The notes under the pieces are model-generated. The model had not been told where the DNA came from. It made no database searches and worked only from the letters and a program-made list of their open reading frames with translations. 64,000 nucleotides of DNA from Bryum argenteum. Its lineage: Eukaryota; Streptophyta; Bryopsida; Bryales; Bryaceae. Position 1 is the first letter of the stretch, and each line of letters opens with the position of its first letter. Shown here in pieces: positions 21,721 through 33,955 of the stretch. The position numbers and the translations under genes were made by a program. The stretch covers positions 39,142,420 to 39,206,419 of the forward strand of contig CM073321.1 of NCBI GenBank assembly GCA_037043015.1, in the 5' to 3' direction.

Positions 21721-23322
21721 ACCTACACTCACAACACAATTTCAACGGCTAAGATGCAACCTCCTTATCCTGGGGAGGAAAGAAGTCTTTCCGTTTGTAA
21801 GGGGGGAGATTTTGCTTTTTTTTTCAAAAAGATGCCAAAATATGGGGTTGGGGGCAGTGGGGGGAATCGAGGCCGGAGACTGGGGACGTTTACACATCTT
21901 GAGAAGTGGGAGCACCCATCGAATAAGTGCAAGAACTTTCTTCAGGAGAATGTAATCGTGCGATTTTATAAGGCCAACAGTCTTTCACGTTACTTCAGCA
22001 AATACGTGAGATACAAAGAGGAAGCTCCTGCCAAATTCAAAGACGACATGATGGACCTCATGATGGAAGCGCTCCAAGATCCGGTGTGGAGACCGGAAAC
22101 CGATAAGCGTGGATTTACTGATTGGATGGAGGATAGATAAATTGATGCTCTCTGGAACGATGTCGACATATTGAAGAGGTAAGAGAGAACGAATCGAGCG
22201 GGTGATGAGGAGTTTAGGGATGTGATATTAAGGGCCGAGGCTTTACAACAAGCGATGAGGCCGTATTTCAGTAACAAAAACCGGCGCGGCTCCATAGGAT
22301 GGTGGCACACGGATGAAGGAAGGTTAATGGAGCTGGGTCGCATGAATAATTTGATAGTATTTCTGTCACGGCCCGTATCATCAAACTTGAGAAGAGGACT
22401 CTAAGAGGAGGATACGGCACAATTTCCAAAGTTCACATAAGAGGGGTTGTGGCCACTGAAGAGTACTGGGAATTTGCTGCAAAGACTCCCAACCATGCTG
22501 TGACACGACCAGACTTGGCCAAGGTGGAGCATCAGAATGAGGCTTTTGCTGTAAGGATAGAACATCCAGGTGTTATTCATTTTATAGCCATTCATGCAAA
22601 TAAGTTCCAAGGCTATACGTATAGGTGGAATGGTGGAACAATTCCAGCAATGGTGGCCCTTGATGCAGAGTATGGACATGATGTTCATGAACATATTGCA
22701 CTCACACCTTTCTTTCGATGGTGAGCTTATTTGAGTTTGGCAGATGGTTCGGTTTCGCAAAAAATGAACAGAGCTTGCTTGGGCTTTAGTGCATATCATG
22801 TGTGAAGTCCACCGGTTGAGCTACCTCCACAACGATGTGTCTCCAGACAACATACTCCTTCCATTCTCTCAAGATGAATCACGAGTGTATATTGGAGTCT
22901 GCGATTGGGGGCTAACCACGAGCATGGATGATAAAATGAGGTCCTTGTACACGTTCACAAAACCCCAAGAGAGAATTGATACTCTACAAGCACGATCTTG
23001 GGTGGATCCTCGGGTGGCGTACTTGTACAAACGGAGTGATGACATTGACGTTATTCCCTTTTTTGATTGCGCTTCGAAGAAGTTTGCTACGACACGGATA
23101 GCACAACGAATCCCCAAGAACAGCATGTCGACGGCCTACGAGAATTTCCACAGTACAACGGGGCCTGACCGGTGGTGAAATCAAGACTTGGCAAATGCTT
23201 TTGACCAATACTTGGAGATGGTGGCTGATACAAAGTATACACTGACCCACGTTGTCAACCGCTTCATGGAATCATTCCATTGGCCGGTGCCAAATGATTA
23301 TTTTTGCACCAAGTATGATTAG
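21712..23322 (+). pseudogene. protein-kinase-like protein, second copy, decayed
   Basis: Homologous to 6728-8386. The N-terminal region (YGVGGSGGNRGRRLG) comes first, then a region with FKDDMMDLMMEALQDP. The kinase part has Gly-loop LRGGYGTISKV at about 22405, HPGVIHFIAIH, RWNGGTI, catalytic loop YLHNDVSPDNILL and DWG. The frame changes twice (about 22370 and about 22740) and there are stops at 22138, 22182 and 23176. The APE region is degenerate. The protein ends WPVPNDYFCTKYD at 23322, similar to the FNWTMPMCCF end of the other copy. Base changes between the copies exceed those expected of a recent duplication. Confidence 0.65.
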
Positions 23323-24078
23323 TAAATTAGTTCTGCGCATCTGTTTTAGTTCTTGCGGCTTTATTAGCTTTTTAGATTCTTCATTGAAGTCCTCAGGTAG
23401 ATGTAGTCAAATTTTTTGTAGTCAAATGTATTACATGCCTTCTAAATGTAGCTACTTCAAGTACATTCTTGTTTATATATACCTTGCAATGATTCCAATA
23501 GTACATTCTTGTTTATATATACCTTGCAATGAGTCCAATGAATGACTTCTTCTCCATTGTTTGTTATTTGATTTTATTACTTAATACCTTCAATAGAAAT
23601 ATCTCCAAATCTTCATGAACAATATTTGTGAATATATAATGAATTGTGAAACTTCTTCATTACATCAACCTTGCGTAGTTGCGATATTAATGGTTTGTCC
23701 AAAGTCAAGTCAAGCATAATATGACTTTTCTTACATATGCTTTTTTTGTATGAATTGATGAATATATCATATGTTAGGTGAGAGTGTGAGACTGTGAAAA
23801 AAGGCTTAAAGCCAAACAAAAGAAATTATTACCACCAAGTGAACTCATAGTAAAAATACAAGACATCGCGATAAAATCCTTGAAATAACAAATTGCATAC
23901 TATATGAATATATAATGATATAGTCCGATATCCGGACAATCCATTCATAAACAAAATATGGATTTCAGGATCCTCAAAATTGGCCTCTAGCAAGGCGATA
24001 ATGGTATCGACATTATCCGTTGCAAAAAATTACATAACCTTCACCATAATGACACTATGTATGATGAGTTTGTCATTC
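23323..24078. other. intergenic, no gene seen
   Basis: AT-rich DNA between two converging cargo genes. A 38-bp direct repeat (GTACATTCTTGTTTATATAT, then ACCTTGCAATGA) lies at about 23461 and 23502. It is probably 3' flank. Confidence 0.45.
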
Positions 24079-25298
24079 TTAATCCGAGTCTTCATCATCA
24101 TGTTTACGACTTGGCGCAATGCCGTAAGTAGGTGGTCCTCGAGAAGATTCTCCACACAAGTAAGTTTGCCTAAAGTTTCTTTCGGCTTCAAGCTGTTCAA
24201 TGTATTCCTGCTGACTTAGAAGTGTGGCTTGTTGTAGATCTCGTTGGTACCTCGCCTCTTCGTCCTCAAGAGATAGCAAAGGTGCTGAAGGTATGTTGTT
24301 ACTTCCGTATGCACTCTGACGATATTCATAATTCGTGTAGCGAACAATGTCTAATCTTCTATCATATTAACCTCCATACTCGTATGTTTCTTTCGGGTGT
24401 GATGGCCTACGGTACTCGGGACTTCCGAATGTTGTACCGTATTGGTTTCCACGGTTGTATGGGTTTATAGGATGAGTTGGGCTTGAGTTGCCTTGAGCAT
24501 TGGATCCGCTACCCTGCTCACCTCCTAAACCATGTGTACCTCCTGTATACATTGGAGATGGGTAGTTCGAACTAGATCCACCTCTACAGTACTCGCGTTC
24601 GACTCCGTACGTGTTTTGCTGATGGGGTAGCATATAACTCACATGACCGCCGAATTGGTGGTTACCATGGTAATACCCCTCACTTCCTGTGCCAAAGGAT
24701 ACATGTGCTTGACGATCGTCATGGTTTGAATCTTGGTTAGTGCCCCCATATGCCCTTGGAGTTCCATGTTGTTGAAGGTGGGCATCGATATCAACTGAAC
24801 GTTCTGAATAAGTAGTATAACAATCGCTTGGTCCCATCCAATTTGTTGGAATGAATCGGTTGCTGCGATCCAATAAATGCACCTTCAAACCTATCACAGT
24901 GGTCCAGTCAATGTCCTTGTGTAGTACTAATTCTGCCCAGACCATAGCCATGGTAGAATACAGCATCAGTTATGGCCTTGTGTTCTTGATTCCAACCGCA
25001 ATTGTGACTTCATGATATTTGTGCGCAAAATGGTCACTCTTGCAACCCTTCACTGGGCCTTCACGACGAGGACCGAATTTCTCTGCTTCGTGACGCGGCC
25101 ATAACTTCATTATGTGATACATCTTGACGTACTTCTTGCACATGGTGCAATTCCAAATGTCTGCCCTCTCCTCTCGCCAACCCGGCTCTCCACCCCAATT
25201 TGGATCACTCCATGCTTCCCAATCTATTTTTGGAGGGTCGCCCTTTGGTCATGAAGTCTTGGCCTCGCCCTTCAAACGTGAAAACTTCGGCGCCATTC
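24079..25298 (-). pseudogene. LWPR-motif protein with Gly/Asn-rich tail, transposon cargo
   Basis: ATG at 25298 (MAPKFSRLKGEAKTS) opens the frame. The conserved block lies near residues 45-100: WNCTMCKKYVKMYHIMKLWP, then CKSDHFAHKYHE, giving a C-x2-C ... C-x3-H-x2-H arrangement that could bind zinc. It continues MVWAELVLHKDIDWTTV, a low-complexity tail of Gly, Asn, His and Tyr, and a final helical part (LEDEEARYQRDLQQATLLSQ) that ends DDEDSD at 24079. It matches the start of the protein at 31810. Stops at about 25250 and 24965 and a break near 24300-24370 show decay. I know no named family with this block. Confidence 0.55.
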
Positions 25299-25439
25299 TC
25301 AGCAGCGACAAGTACGCACAGTGTCGGCGTGAGTGACCCACGCGGACCCTGAGCAACGCACTCAATGCAGCTTTAAAAAAAGCCACAACGTACAGCCCAT
25401 TCACCAGAGTTATGGAGAATGAGCACCTCCCCTCCCATT

Positions 25440-25803
25440 TATGCCGATCGGGGATCGGACGCCATTGGCCAGCTGGCACGAGCCGTCCGATCCCGGACGG
25501 CAGCGGTCAAATCGCCGATCGAGCGGTTTGGATCGGACGTACGACCGATCGGTGTCGCATGACCGATCGGTCGACCGGGGCCGCCCGATAGCGCGGTCGA
25601 TCGGTCGATCGGGACTGCCGATGTCGGCCGACCGATTTGAGTGACCGGGGACCGCTCCGGCGATCGGCGACCGGACCGGCAATCAGCCTGGAGACTGGCA
25701 ACCGGCCCGGCGACCGGCGACCGGCGACCGGTCCAACGACCGGCGACCGGTCCAACGACCGGCGACCGGCGACCGGTCCAACGACCGGCGACCGGTCGGT
25801 CAG
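25440..25803. repeat. CpG-rich array, CCGATCGG/ACCGGCGACCGG units
   Basis: About 360 bp of degenerate GATCGG and GACCGGCGACCGG units, far richer in CpG than the flanks. It lies upstream of the minus-strand LWPR gene and before repeat copy A. Confidence 0.85.
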
Positions 25804-26530
25804 ATGTTCCCCATACCTCCCTTCCCCCTCTTCTACTTGCATCTCCCCAACTCTCCCCGTTTGCATAATTTCGAGGACTTCCGTGCATTACATATTTGCA
25901 ATTTCAACAGTACTAATTTTGGCCTTTATAGTCCACATAGCGTCTAAATATGGACACGGAATGTTCTGACAAGGGAATGTCGGAAGTATCTTTTTGTCAT
26001 AAACGGAAATGTTTTATGACGAAGATACTCTCGGCTTTAAATAAATCTTTAATAAGGGACTCTTTATAAGAGGAGTGAAGGCCAACAAATCTCCAAGCCA
26101 GTTCACTCACTTTTTGAGTTATGTTGCCCAATTAGCTTGAATTGGACAAAACGTTTAACAATCAATATAGTGGGGCCAATTTTCCCATTTGTGAAGTCCT
26201 TCGGAGTTGATGCCCATCTCTAGAAGGAGAGCCAAGGCCATGGGGCCAATTCTTATTATTAGCTAGAGTCCATGTTTTTGATTTGTACACATTTTATTTT
26301 TATATATTTTTTTTTGAAATATTCTTTCCGAACACCTTAACCACGGCCACCGATTCGGCTTTTACCGTCACGGCCAAGGAATGTTTTATAGTCAACTTTA
26401 AATGTTATGATCTCGCATCTAGTGATCATCCAACGGTTGAAAATTTCACACTACTACGGATGGTAGTCTACTCAAGATCTTACGGTTGAAATTTAAAAAA
26501 ATTCCAAAAATATTGGACATAGCCCCTTTA

Positions 26531-26814
26531 TGGTGAAACCACCTATTGTCGTGCACTTAAGGAAAATTGAGGGAGTCTATATACTTGGAGTAAGAAATGA
26601 GTGGGTTACTATTTTTCACGGATAGGGAATAGGAAAAGATGAGCTAACCCTATTTATGTGATTTTTTGAAGCACACACATAATTACATACAAATTTTAGA
26701 AGGAGAAGCCTAAAGGCTGGCACCCTAAATATGTACGCATGAGGTACATGCAAGGGAGCTGAGATGATTATAAAGACAAGAATCTTGGATGCCCGCCTTT
26801 AGGTGGTTTCACCA
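26531..26814. mobile_element. MITE with TA target duplication, 284 bp
   Basis: Perfect 15-bp inverted ends TGGTGAAACCACCTA (left at 26531; right ends at 26814), flanked by TA on both sides. A TA duplication points to the Tc1/mariner superfamily. It lies only in repeat copy A. No coding capacity. Confidence 0.75.
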
Positions 26815-27653
26815 TAGTCCATAGTGGTGAGTGCTAGTATTGCAAGCTCCCATGGATTGACATTCATTTCTTGTATCTCCCAACTTTTGTCAAAAATTTA
26901 TCCATTCTCACAAGGAGATTTTGCCATGTATTGGCCCCCAATCATGGCTTGGCCCCTAGTGTGTACCCTGAGGTGGCCTTATATCCTCACATATTACATT
27001 CCATAAATTTTAACTATTCCTTGATGAGAGTATTCTGATGTCTAAAATTGGAGAGATCTAAGTATATATGAAATGTAGGTGAGCATGTGTGAGCATTTAG
27101 TTTTCATAACTTTGGTATTACTGTGTTTGTCAATATTTAGACTTTCTATTTGGGCCTTAACTTTTCCACATTTTATGGTCTATATTATTTGATGGGCATT
27201 TGGAAATTACTCCATCGTTGTGTATCTAATTTCGTAGTACTTATTAGTAAAAAAACATTGTGCTTAAACAATTAATTCTATTATTGGCTATTTTTTGTCT
27301 GACACCCTTCAACTAACCTAGGAGTATATTTATAATCTAGTACATATAATTGTAACTAATTTGCACATATTCTTTTTAAAAAATTAATTGTAGCATTATT
27401 CTTATTGTATGTACTTGAATGATTACTTCTTTTTCTCTTACAATCATATTTGATATTGTACACGTATAGTACATTAGTACTAAGATTTGATGTTAAATAA
27501 AATTGATTATTCGTATACTATGATTCATTGATTTGGGAATTGAGTATTGTGAAGAGCCATCACTTCTTCATTTACAGTATCTAATGGATATTATCACTCG
27601 TAGATAGGATTTAAGTTCTTGGTTTAAGATCTATGAATTACTATCTAGGCCTC

Positions 27654-27680
27654 TAGGGTTTAGGGTTTAGGGTTTAGGGT
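27654..27680 (+). repeat. interstitial telomere-like run (TTTAGGG)n, copy A
   Basis: Four TTTAGGG units in a row, followed by TCTTGAGGATTTGGGATAG. The same run and the same flank occur in copy B. Confidence 0.9.
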
Positions 27681-28150
27681 CTTGAGGATTTGGGATAGAT
27701 TTCAGTTTAATTCTAGTTTTTGTGTTGCAAAGCTTTGCAAACACAATTGTGTGTCGAGGGAAAATAATGGTTTGTGAATGTATGGTGTAGTTCTCAATTA
27801 TACTTTACATGGATAACAATTGCACTTTTCTACATCGCATAGTTATTATGTGCAAAATAATCTATTTTGTATTTATCATTTTTGATTGAAGATGTTATTG
27901 ACATGGAATAAATCAAGCGTTTATTGCAAGGAATATATAGGTACAATATTCAACATTCAACATAGGATTTAAGATTCCAGAGTCTTCAATCTCATAGCCT
28001 ATTTTTAACCAATATTGGAATAGAGTTACTGTTGTAGGTCATGTGACTCAAAGTTTAATTCATAGAGCCTCATAGATCGCTAGATCATAACGTATGAGTA
28101 CTCAAGTAGTATTTTTACAAAACATCTTTGAATTCGTGAAGATTTATACT

Positions 28151-29865
28151 TTTATGGAGTACACTCGAAATGGTTATGAACTTAAAATATAAAGTTAAGA
28201 TGTATCCGTGAAAAAAAAATATATAGCATTTCAGAAATCAACATAGGATTCTTTTTTTCATTGTGTACTAATTACTAAGAATCGAGTAACAGAAATCTTT
28301 GAGGAATAAAAAAAAGATCTTATGCAATTTTGTTAGATTTCAGTAATATATCTATAAAAAATAAATAAAAAAAATGTTTAAAAAAATAATAAAAATAAAA
28401 ACCCAGTAGCGGCCCGCCAGCGCGGCCGCCCAGATCGGTCGGCCGCCATCGGTCGGCCATTGTGAACCGCTGAAATGGTTCACGCTTGTTCGAGACACTA
28501 TTTACAAGCGCCAGACTAATATTTTTACGTTCAAAATCTCCAATCGGGGCATTTAGGCTAATTCCTTCGGTTTCCGGAATTTCTAGGATAATTGGAGGGG
28601 TGTACTTAGATGGCCCGGTGGTTGTTATTCTATTCTAAATTAGTAATATTAAATTGCGTCAAAGTTTCATGACATGTTTAAGTTATGTTTGACTACTTTA
28701 TCATTATTCAGAAATTGCTCAAGTTCCCCCTAACTAATAAGCTAAGGAATTGATAAAACCCTGCGGATGAACTGCCGGATGAACAAGTTTCATCCGTGCG
28801 GAATAGATGAAAATTACTCCATCCAAGTCTCCAACCAGGGAGAGAGGGTGGGAGTTAGGGTTAGAAGTTGGTGTGTGGAGAGGTGTGTGTGTGGAAGGTT
28901 TTTTGGAAGATCTAAGATCTAGATCTTGTTTTTTTGAGAGCCGTTTTTGAATCTTCTTGCTTGTGGTTTTTGTAGCAATCGGTTTTAGATCTAATTTGGT
29001 GTGCATGTTTTGTTGGAAAGGGGTTGTTGGTGAAGGAGAATCCTAGGGGTTTGGAAAGAGGAATGTGTGTGTGTTCTTGGGTAGGTAGAAGGGTCATGGC
29101 GAAGGCGTGGTGGCCGTTGAAGTGAAGGAGGGTCGGCTGTAGCGGCAGATTCAAAGGCCGACTTTGAAGGGCAACAACTCGAGATCTACGAAGATTGGAG
29201 GGACAAGCCTTGGTGATTTGGAAGCGTCTCCAAGCCCTCTTTCCAGCAATACTAGGCTCGTCCTCAGCGGATTAAGGATGGAGGCGTGGTGGCAGCTGGA
29301 GTGAAGGAGGGTCCAGCAGTGGTCGGAGACAACGTGAAGGGAGCCCATCCCTTCTCAATTCCTTGATATTTGTGCTTTTTGCAACTGGTTTGGTTGTGTG
29401 GGTAGACATAGTAGAGATTGTGAACTTTATCCTAAAAAATGGCAATTTCATTGCCCAAAAATGGGTTGTGATGATTTAAATTGTGTTGCATGCTCTTGTC
29501 TTTGGTGTTGGCCTTGGATTGGAATGGTTGTGTTTCGCTTGCCTTGCTGATTTAGATGATTGAATGCTAGAGTACACTAAGAGTAAGGGTAGTGCGGAAG
29601 CGCTGCCCAAATTCTATGCTGAATTTACAAATTTAAGTTAAAATTTAGGGAATTTGGGACCAAGCGCGGAAGCGCTGCCCAATTTAATTTCGAACTTCAA
29701 AGTTTAGGTTGAGAAGATTTGCTAAGATTGCTAGGTTGTCCATTGCTTGGAAGGTCAAATTGTTTGCATTCCTCCCCCACGGCCCGACTTGTGAGTTATA
29801 ACCGGAAGACCGGGATTTAACCTCACAGCCGTCATCGGTCGAAGCAACCGGTCGCCCAAGCAACC
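28151..29865. other. unassigned stretch between repeat copies
   Basis: It contains a CpG-rich array fragment at 28405-28475, a 40-bp direct repeat (GCGTGGTGGC, GTGAAGGAGGGTC at 29103 and 29283), and two copies of GGAAGCGCTGCCCAA at about 29597 and 29667. An open frame at 29365-29550 encodes a Cys-rich stretch (CAFCNWFGCVG, then CVACSCLWCW), too short to assign. A last CpG-rich fragment lies at 29833-29878. Confidence 0.4.
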
Positions 29866-30813
29866 GGTCGGTCAGTTGTTCCGCGTACCCCCTTCTCCCT
29901 CCTCCTCTTGCCTCTCCCCAACACTCTCCGTTTGCACAACTTCGATCACTTCCCTGTGTTGCATATTTGCATTTTCAAAATTACTATATTTACCCTGGTT
30001 CACGTGGTGTCTAAATATGGACAGGGAATGTTCTGACAAGATAATGTCGGGAATATCTCTTTGTCCTAAACGAGAATGTTTTATGACAAAGATACTCTCG
30101 GCTTCAAATATATCTTTAATAAGGGACTCTATTCAAGGAGAGTGGATGCGAGCAAATCTCCAAGCCAATTCACTCACATTTTGAGTTGTTGTGCCCAATT
30201 AGCTTGTATTGGAGTAGACATTTAACAATCAATAGTGGGGCCAATTTTCCCATTTGTGAAGCCATTGGGAGTTGATGCCCTTGTTTATAAGGAAAACAAA
30301 GGCCATAGGGCCAATTCTTATTATAAGCTAAAGACCATGTTTCTGATTGTACACATTAATTTTTTTTTGTTAAAATATTCTTTTTTAACCCCTCAAGATC
30401 CATGGCCACCAAAGTGGAGGTTTCCTATTTCGGGCGGCTTAGATGAAGAGGTCAAAAGTAATAATTTTTTATTAAATTTTTACTGGGTGCTCCTTACACC
30501 GCAAAGTGCATGTGGTAAAATTTGCATATCTGAATCCCAAATTTACAACCTACATCTAGAATATAGAGGTTTGAAGTCCATTAAGGGCTGTTTAAATTTA
30601 GTCTTTGTTTGAAATTCTTTTTTGGAAATATGTTCATGAACAATTTACTACTTGAGTTCCAAAGTGACCCAAGTCAAAAAGTTTGTCAATTTCACAAGGG
30701 TAGCCTTGAGAGATTACAAAAACAATCTTCACAATTTCTAGTAATTTCTGAATTAACACTTACTTCGATTGATTGTTTTGAGTGTATGAATTACTCTTTA
30801 GGCCTCAACGGTA

Positions 30814-30840
30814 TAGGGTTTAGGGTTTAGGGTTTAGGGT
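30814..30840 (+). repeat. interstitial telomere-like run (TTTAGGG)n, copy B
   Basis: Same length and same flanks as the run at 27654, so it is part of the repeat and not an independent telomere scar. Confidence 0.9.
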
Positions 30841-31176
30841 CTTGGGATTTTGGGATAGATTTCATTTTTATTCTAGTTTTGGTATTGCAAAGCTTCGCAA
30901 ACACCATTGTGTGTGGAAGGGAAATAATGGATTCATGTATGTATGGTGTAGTTCTCAATCATATTTTACATGGATAACAATTGCACTTCTCTACATCGCA
31001 TAGTTATTATGTGCAAAATAATCTATTTTGTATTTATCATTTTTGATGAAGATGTTATTGACATGGAATAAATCACACATTTATTGCAATAAATATACTC
31101 GTACAATATTGAACATTCAACATTCAACATAGGATTTAGGATTATAGAATCTTTAATCTCATAGCCTATTTTTAAC

Positions 31177-31250
31177 CAGATGACGCTGTTCCAAAATAAG
31201 TGTCCTATATTAAAATGAGGATACTCCAATTGACATTCATAACCATGCAA
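31177..31250. mobile_element. short insert resembling a Stowaway MITE end
   Basis: About 74 bp present in copy B but absent at the matching place in copy A (near 28013). It contains TGTTCCAAAATAAGTGTC, which resembles the common Stowaway end. No clean TA flank, so the assignment is tentative. Confidence 0.4.
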
Positions 31251-31409
31251 TATTGGAATAGAGTTACTGTTGTAGGTCATGTGGCATAAAGCCAATGACC
31301 AATTAATTTACAAAAGGAAAATAGAGAAGAAAGATACTGATTGGACGCAAACGTATGCCTCATGTATGAAACATCTATGAATTTGTGACGATTTATACTT
31401 TAAAGAGTA

Positions 31410-31595
31410 GAGTGGCCGGTCGGCCGTCATCAGTCGGCCGCGATCGGTCGGCGCAAACGACCGGCCACGATCGGCCAGCCCCGATCAGTCGACCGGATCG
31501 ACCGGCCAAGATCCGTCGGCCGGACGGGCTGGCCAGCATCGGTCGCGGCCGTGATTTGCCGAGCGACCGGTCCGTGCGGCCGGTCTCTAGGGTTG
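31410..31595. repeat. CpG-rich array upstream of the LWPR/RING gene
   Basis: Degenerate GATCGGTCGGCC and GGCCGGTCGG units over about 185 bp. It lies about 215 bp before the ATG at 31810, as the array at 25440 lies before the minus-strand relative. Confidence 0.85.
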
Positions 31596-31809
31596 GGAAA
31601 ACAAGGGGATAGAAGGCCCTTGGGGCCTCATTTCCCCTCACTTCTTCTTGTATTCATCCACCTCAACTGGGCTGCAACCGTGGGCATTAGCTTCTCGTGT
31701 GCTGCATTTGTGGTGGCAAGGGGTAGTCAGCGCGATACTTGCGGCTGCTGCATCGAATTTTCGCATACTTGGGATATCTTCGGGGTATTTTAAATACTCC
31801 CTATTCTTC

Positions 31810-33785
31810 ATGGCGACGCATACGGATAACACGAATATGGAGGGTGATTCTGAACAGACCTTGAGGTTACCTGCGACAGAAAACACAAACGCAGGATTGG
31901 TGGGGACTGAGTTGGTTTTACACGAGATACCGTCAAAGAGAGTGAAACCAAAAGGAGCGAGACATGAGTTGCACTACGAGATCTTGGATAATGAGGCCAT
32001 CAAAGCTGAGAGCGGTTGGGCCAATGAAATGGAGGAATACCGGAGATTGGCAACGTGTAATAAATATGTGAAGATGTATCACATTGGGAAACTTTGGCCT
32101 CGAGAATGTCACAAAGTTAATACCAATAATTTTACTTGCAACCCACAAACATGCAAGGATGATCACTTTCTTCATCGTGCTGAAGAAGTTTGGGTGGCAT
32201 TGTTTGGAACTCGTCCCAAGAGCAAAGGTTACTTTTCCTATACGCTTTTGAGCATGGTGTATGCTGAGCTAATATTGAAGCGGAAGGTGAACTGGAGCAC
32301 GTTCACGGCGAATAGTGCATTTCCTCTTCGAATGAGGAGAAATCAGAAGGAGATCCCAGATATGTTTGATCCAGAATCAAACTCTACAAAGGCCTTATTG
32401 CAGCACTTGAGGAGGAAAACTCATGAGACGGCGGTGAAGGATTTTCCTCCAACAACCACGACACAGCAGGAGGATGGAAGGAATATGGTTGCCACGGATG
32501 CCCCAATCGTAGAACCAACTATGACTGATAGGCTCGAAGGTGCAAACGTAGTTGAAGAACCTCATGTAACCTTGGTACCAACATCAGAGGAGGCAGGGCC
32601 AAGTGAACCACGGGAAACCAAATCACCAACGGATGCTATGGATGACATGGATCCCGATTCGGGTACGGTGGGAAATTTTCGAGGAGTATCTGCGTATGGT
32701 ACCAAGCAATAAGAAATTGGATGAGTGGCTGAAAACCGTACAAGGATTGGCAGATTGGTGCAATGAGGTAGATAAAGACCAAGGTTTGCCAGGGCAGGAT
32801 AGGCATGAAGCTTCAGCTGCTGAAATAGTTGCTCTAGGCCTCGACTTGAAAGAGGCGTCAGAAGTACTTGTTAATATATCTCCCGGTTTTTTGATGATGA
32901 GTCACGCTTTGGCAGGGATCTTGCCTAAATTTCTACAGTCTGCGGTGAATTATAAGGCAATCATAGATCGATTCCACCCTCTACTGAAGGATAGAGTGAA
33001 GACTGAGCTAATCATTGTGAAACTGCAGAAACAACACCAAATTACGCAACGTCTCTTTGACGAGTTTTACAGGGAATTGCGGTTGTTTGGCCAAGGTCCT
33101 GCTAGCGAGTATGTGGCAAAGTACCAAGAAGCAATGCGCCAAAGGGATGCGTTAGAAGACTTAGAAGAAGGTGACAAGTTTGTTCCATCACAGAATGACA
33201 CTCAGGGGGCTTCGTGTAGTCATGTTGTTCCAGAATGTGATGCGGGTGGTAAAGGGGATGGTAAAGAGGATGGTGAAAAGGATGGTAATAAAGATAAGGG
33301 GAAGACCATTATCGGGACTTCTGATAGTCTTTTTCTTTCACAATTTGATGCGGGTGGTAAAGAGGATGGTGAGGAAGATAAGGGAAAGACCTACATCAAG
33401 GATTTTATCTCCTCTTAAAGAGGATGGTGGAGAGGATGGTAAAGAAGATAAGGAAAAGACCATTATCGTAATAGACGATGATGACGATGATGAAATTCCG
33501 TGGAAAATGAAGTTGGAGATATCACAAAAGGAGAGAGATGATGCACAGGCTGAGCGACAACAAACATGGGCGATGAAGTTCGAGGCAGCGAAGAAGGAGA
33601 GAGATGTTGCAGTTGCAAAATTGGAGGAGGAAGCAAAAGCATGCTCAATCAAGTTGGAGGCTACAAGTAAAGAGAGAGATGAGGCAGTCGCTGAATTGGA
33701 GGCATTACAGAAAACCTTCAAAACGATAGATTCTGTAGAGGTAATCCGACTATGCATACTACCCATGGTTGAGATGGGTTCATAG
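31810..33785 (+). pseudogene. LWPR-motif/coiled-coil protein, transposon cargo
   Basis: ATG 31810 (MATHTDNTNMEGDSEQ) opens a frame to 32712. Residues 70-150 hold the family block: CNKYVKMYHIGKLWPRECH, then CKDDHFLHRAEE, then MVYAELILKRKVNWSTF. The frame shifts near 32650-32700 into 32603-33418, a helical region (VKLQKQHQITQRLFDEF) with a repeated GGKEDGEEDKGKT-like unit. It shifts again into 33171-33785, which has an Asp run and three heptad-like repeats (KLEISQKERDDAQAE, KFEAAKKERDVAVAK, KLEATSKERDEAVAE), a clear coiled coil. The RING part at 33956 follows on the same strand. The relative at 24079-25298 shares the first block only. Confidence 0.6.
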
Positions 33786-33955
33786 ACTTGAAGATAGGTG
33801 GAACTTGGTTTCGAGGGCAAAATATGATCTCAGATTGATTGCAGCTACATCAAAAGATTCACGTGAAGTTGTAGATGCTTCATTGGAGAAGTTCTTTACG
33901 AACAAATCGAAAAAACGATATGACCCTGTAGAGGTCACTTTTTGATATTGAAGAG

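Larger units (their letters stand above)
25800..28150 (+). repeat. dispersed repeat, copy A
   Basis: Shares its start (TGTTCC, TCTCCCCAA, TCTCCGTTTGCA), the GTCTAAATATGGACA and TGTTCTGACAAG blocks, the telomere-like run, and its end (GATTTATACTT) with copy B at 29866. Both begin at a CpG-rich array. The middle differs: copy A has about 1 kb more, including a MITE. Confidence 0.8.
29866..31390 (+). repeat. dispersed repeat, copy B
   Basis: Direct copy of 25800-28150 lacking most of its middle. It holds an extra insert at 31177-31250 and ends against the CpG-rich array at 31410. Confidence 0.8.

Noticed and set aside
25410-25969. Overlapping frames rich in Arg, Pro, Asp and Ser on both strands
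   Set aside because: They are translations of the CpG-rich GATCGG array.
27654-27680. Telomere-like run as evidence of a chromosome fusion or end
   Set aside because: The same run with the same flanks occurs at 30814 inside a repeat copy, so it belongs to the repeat.
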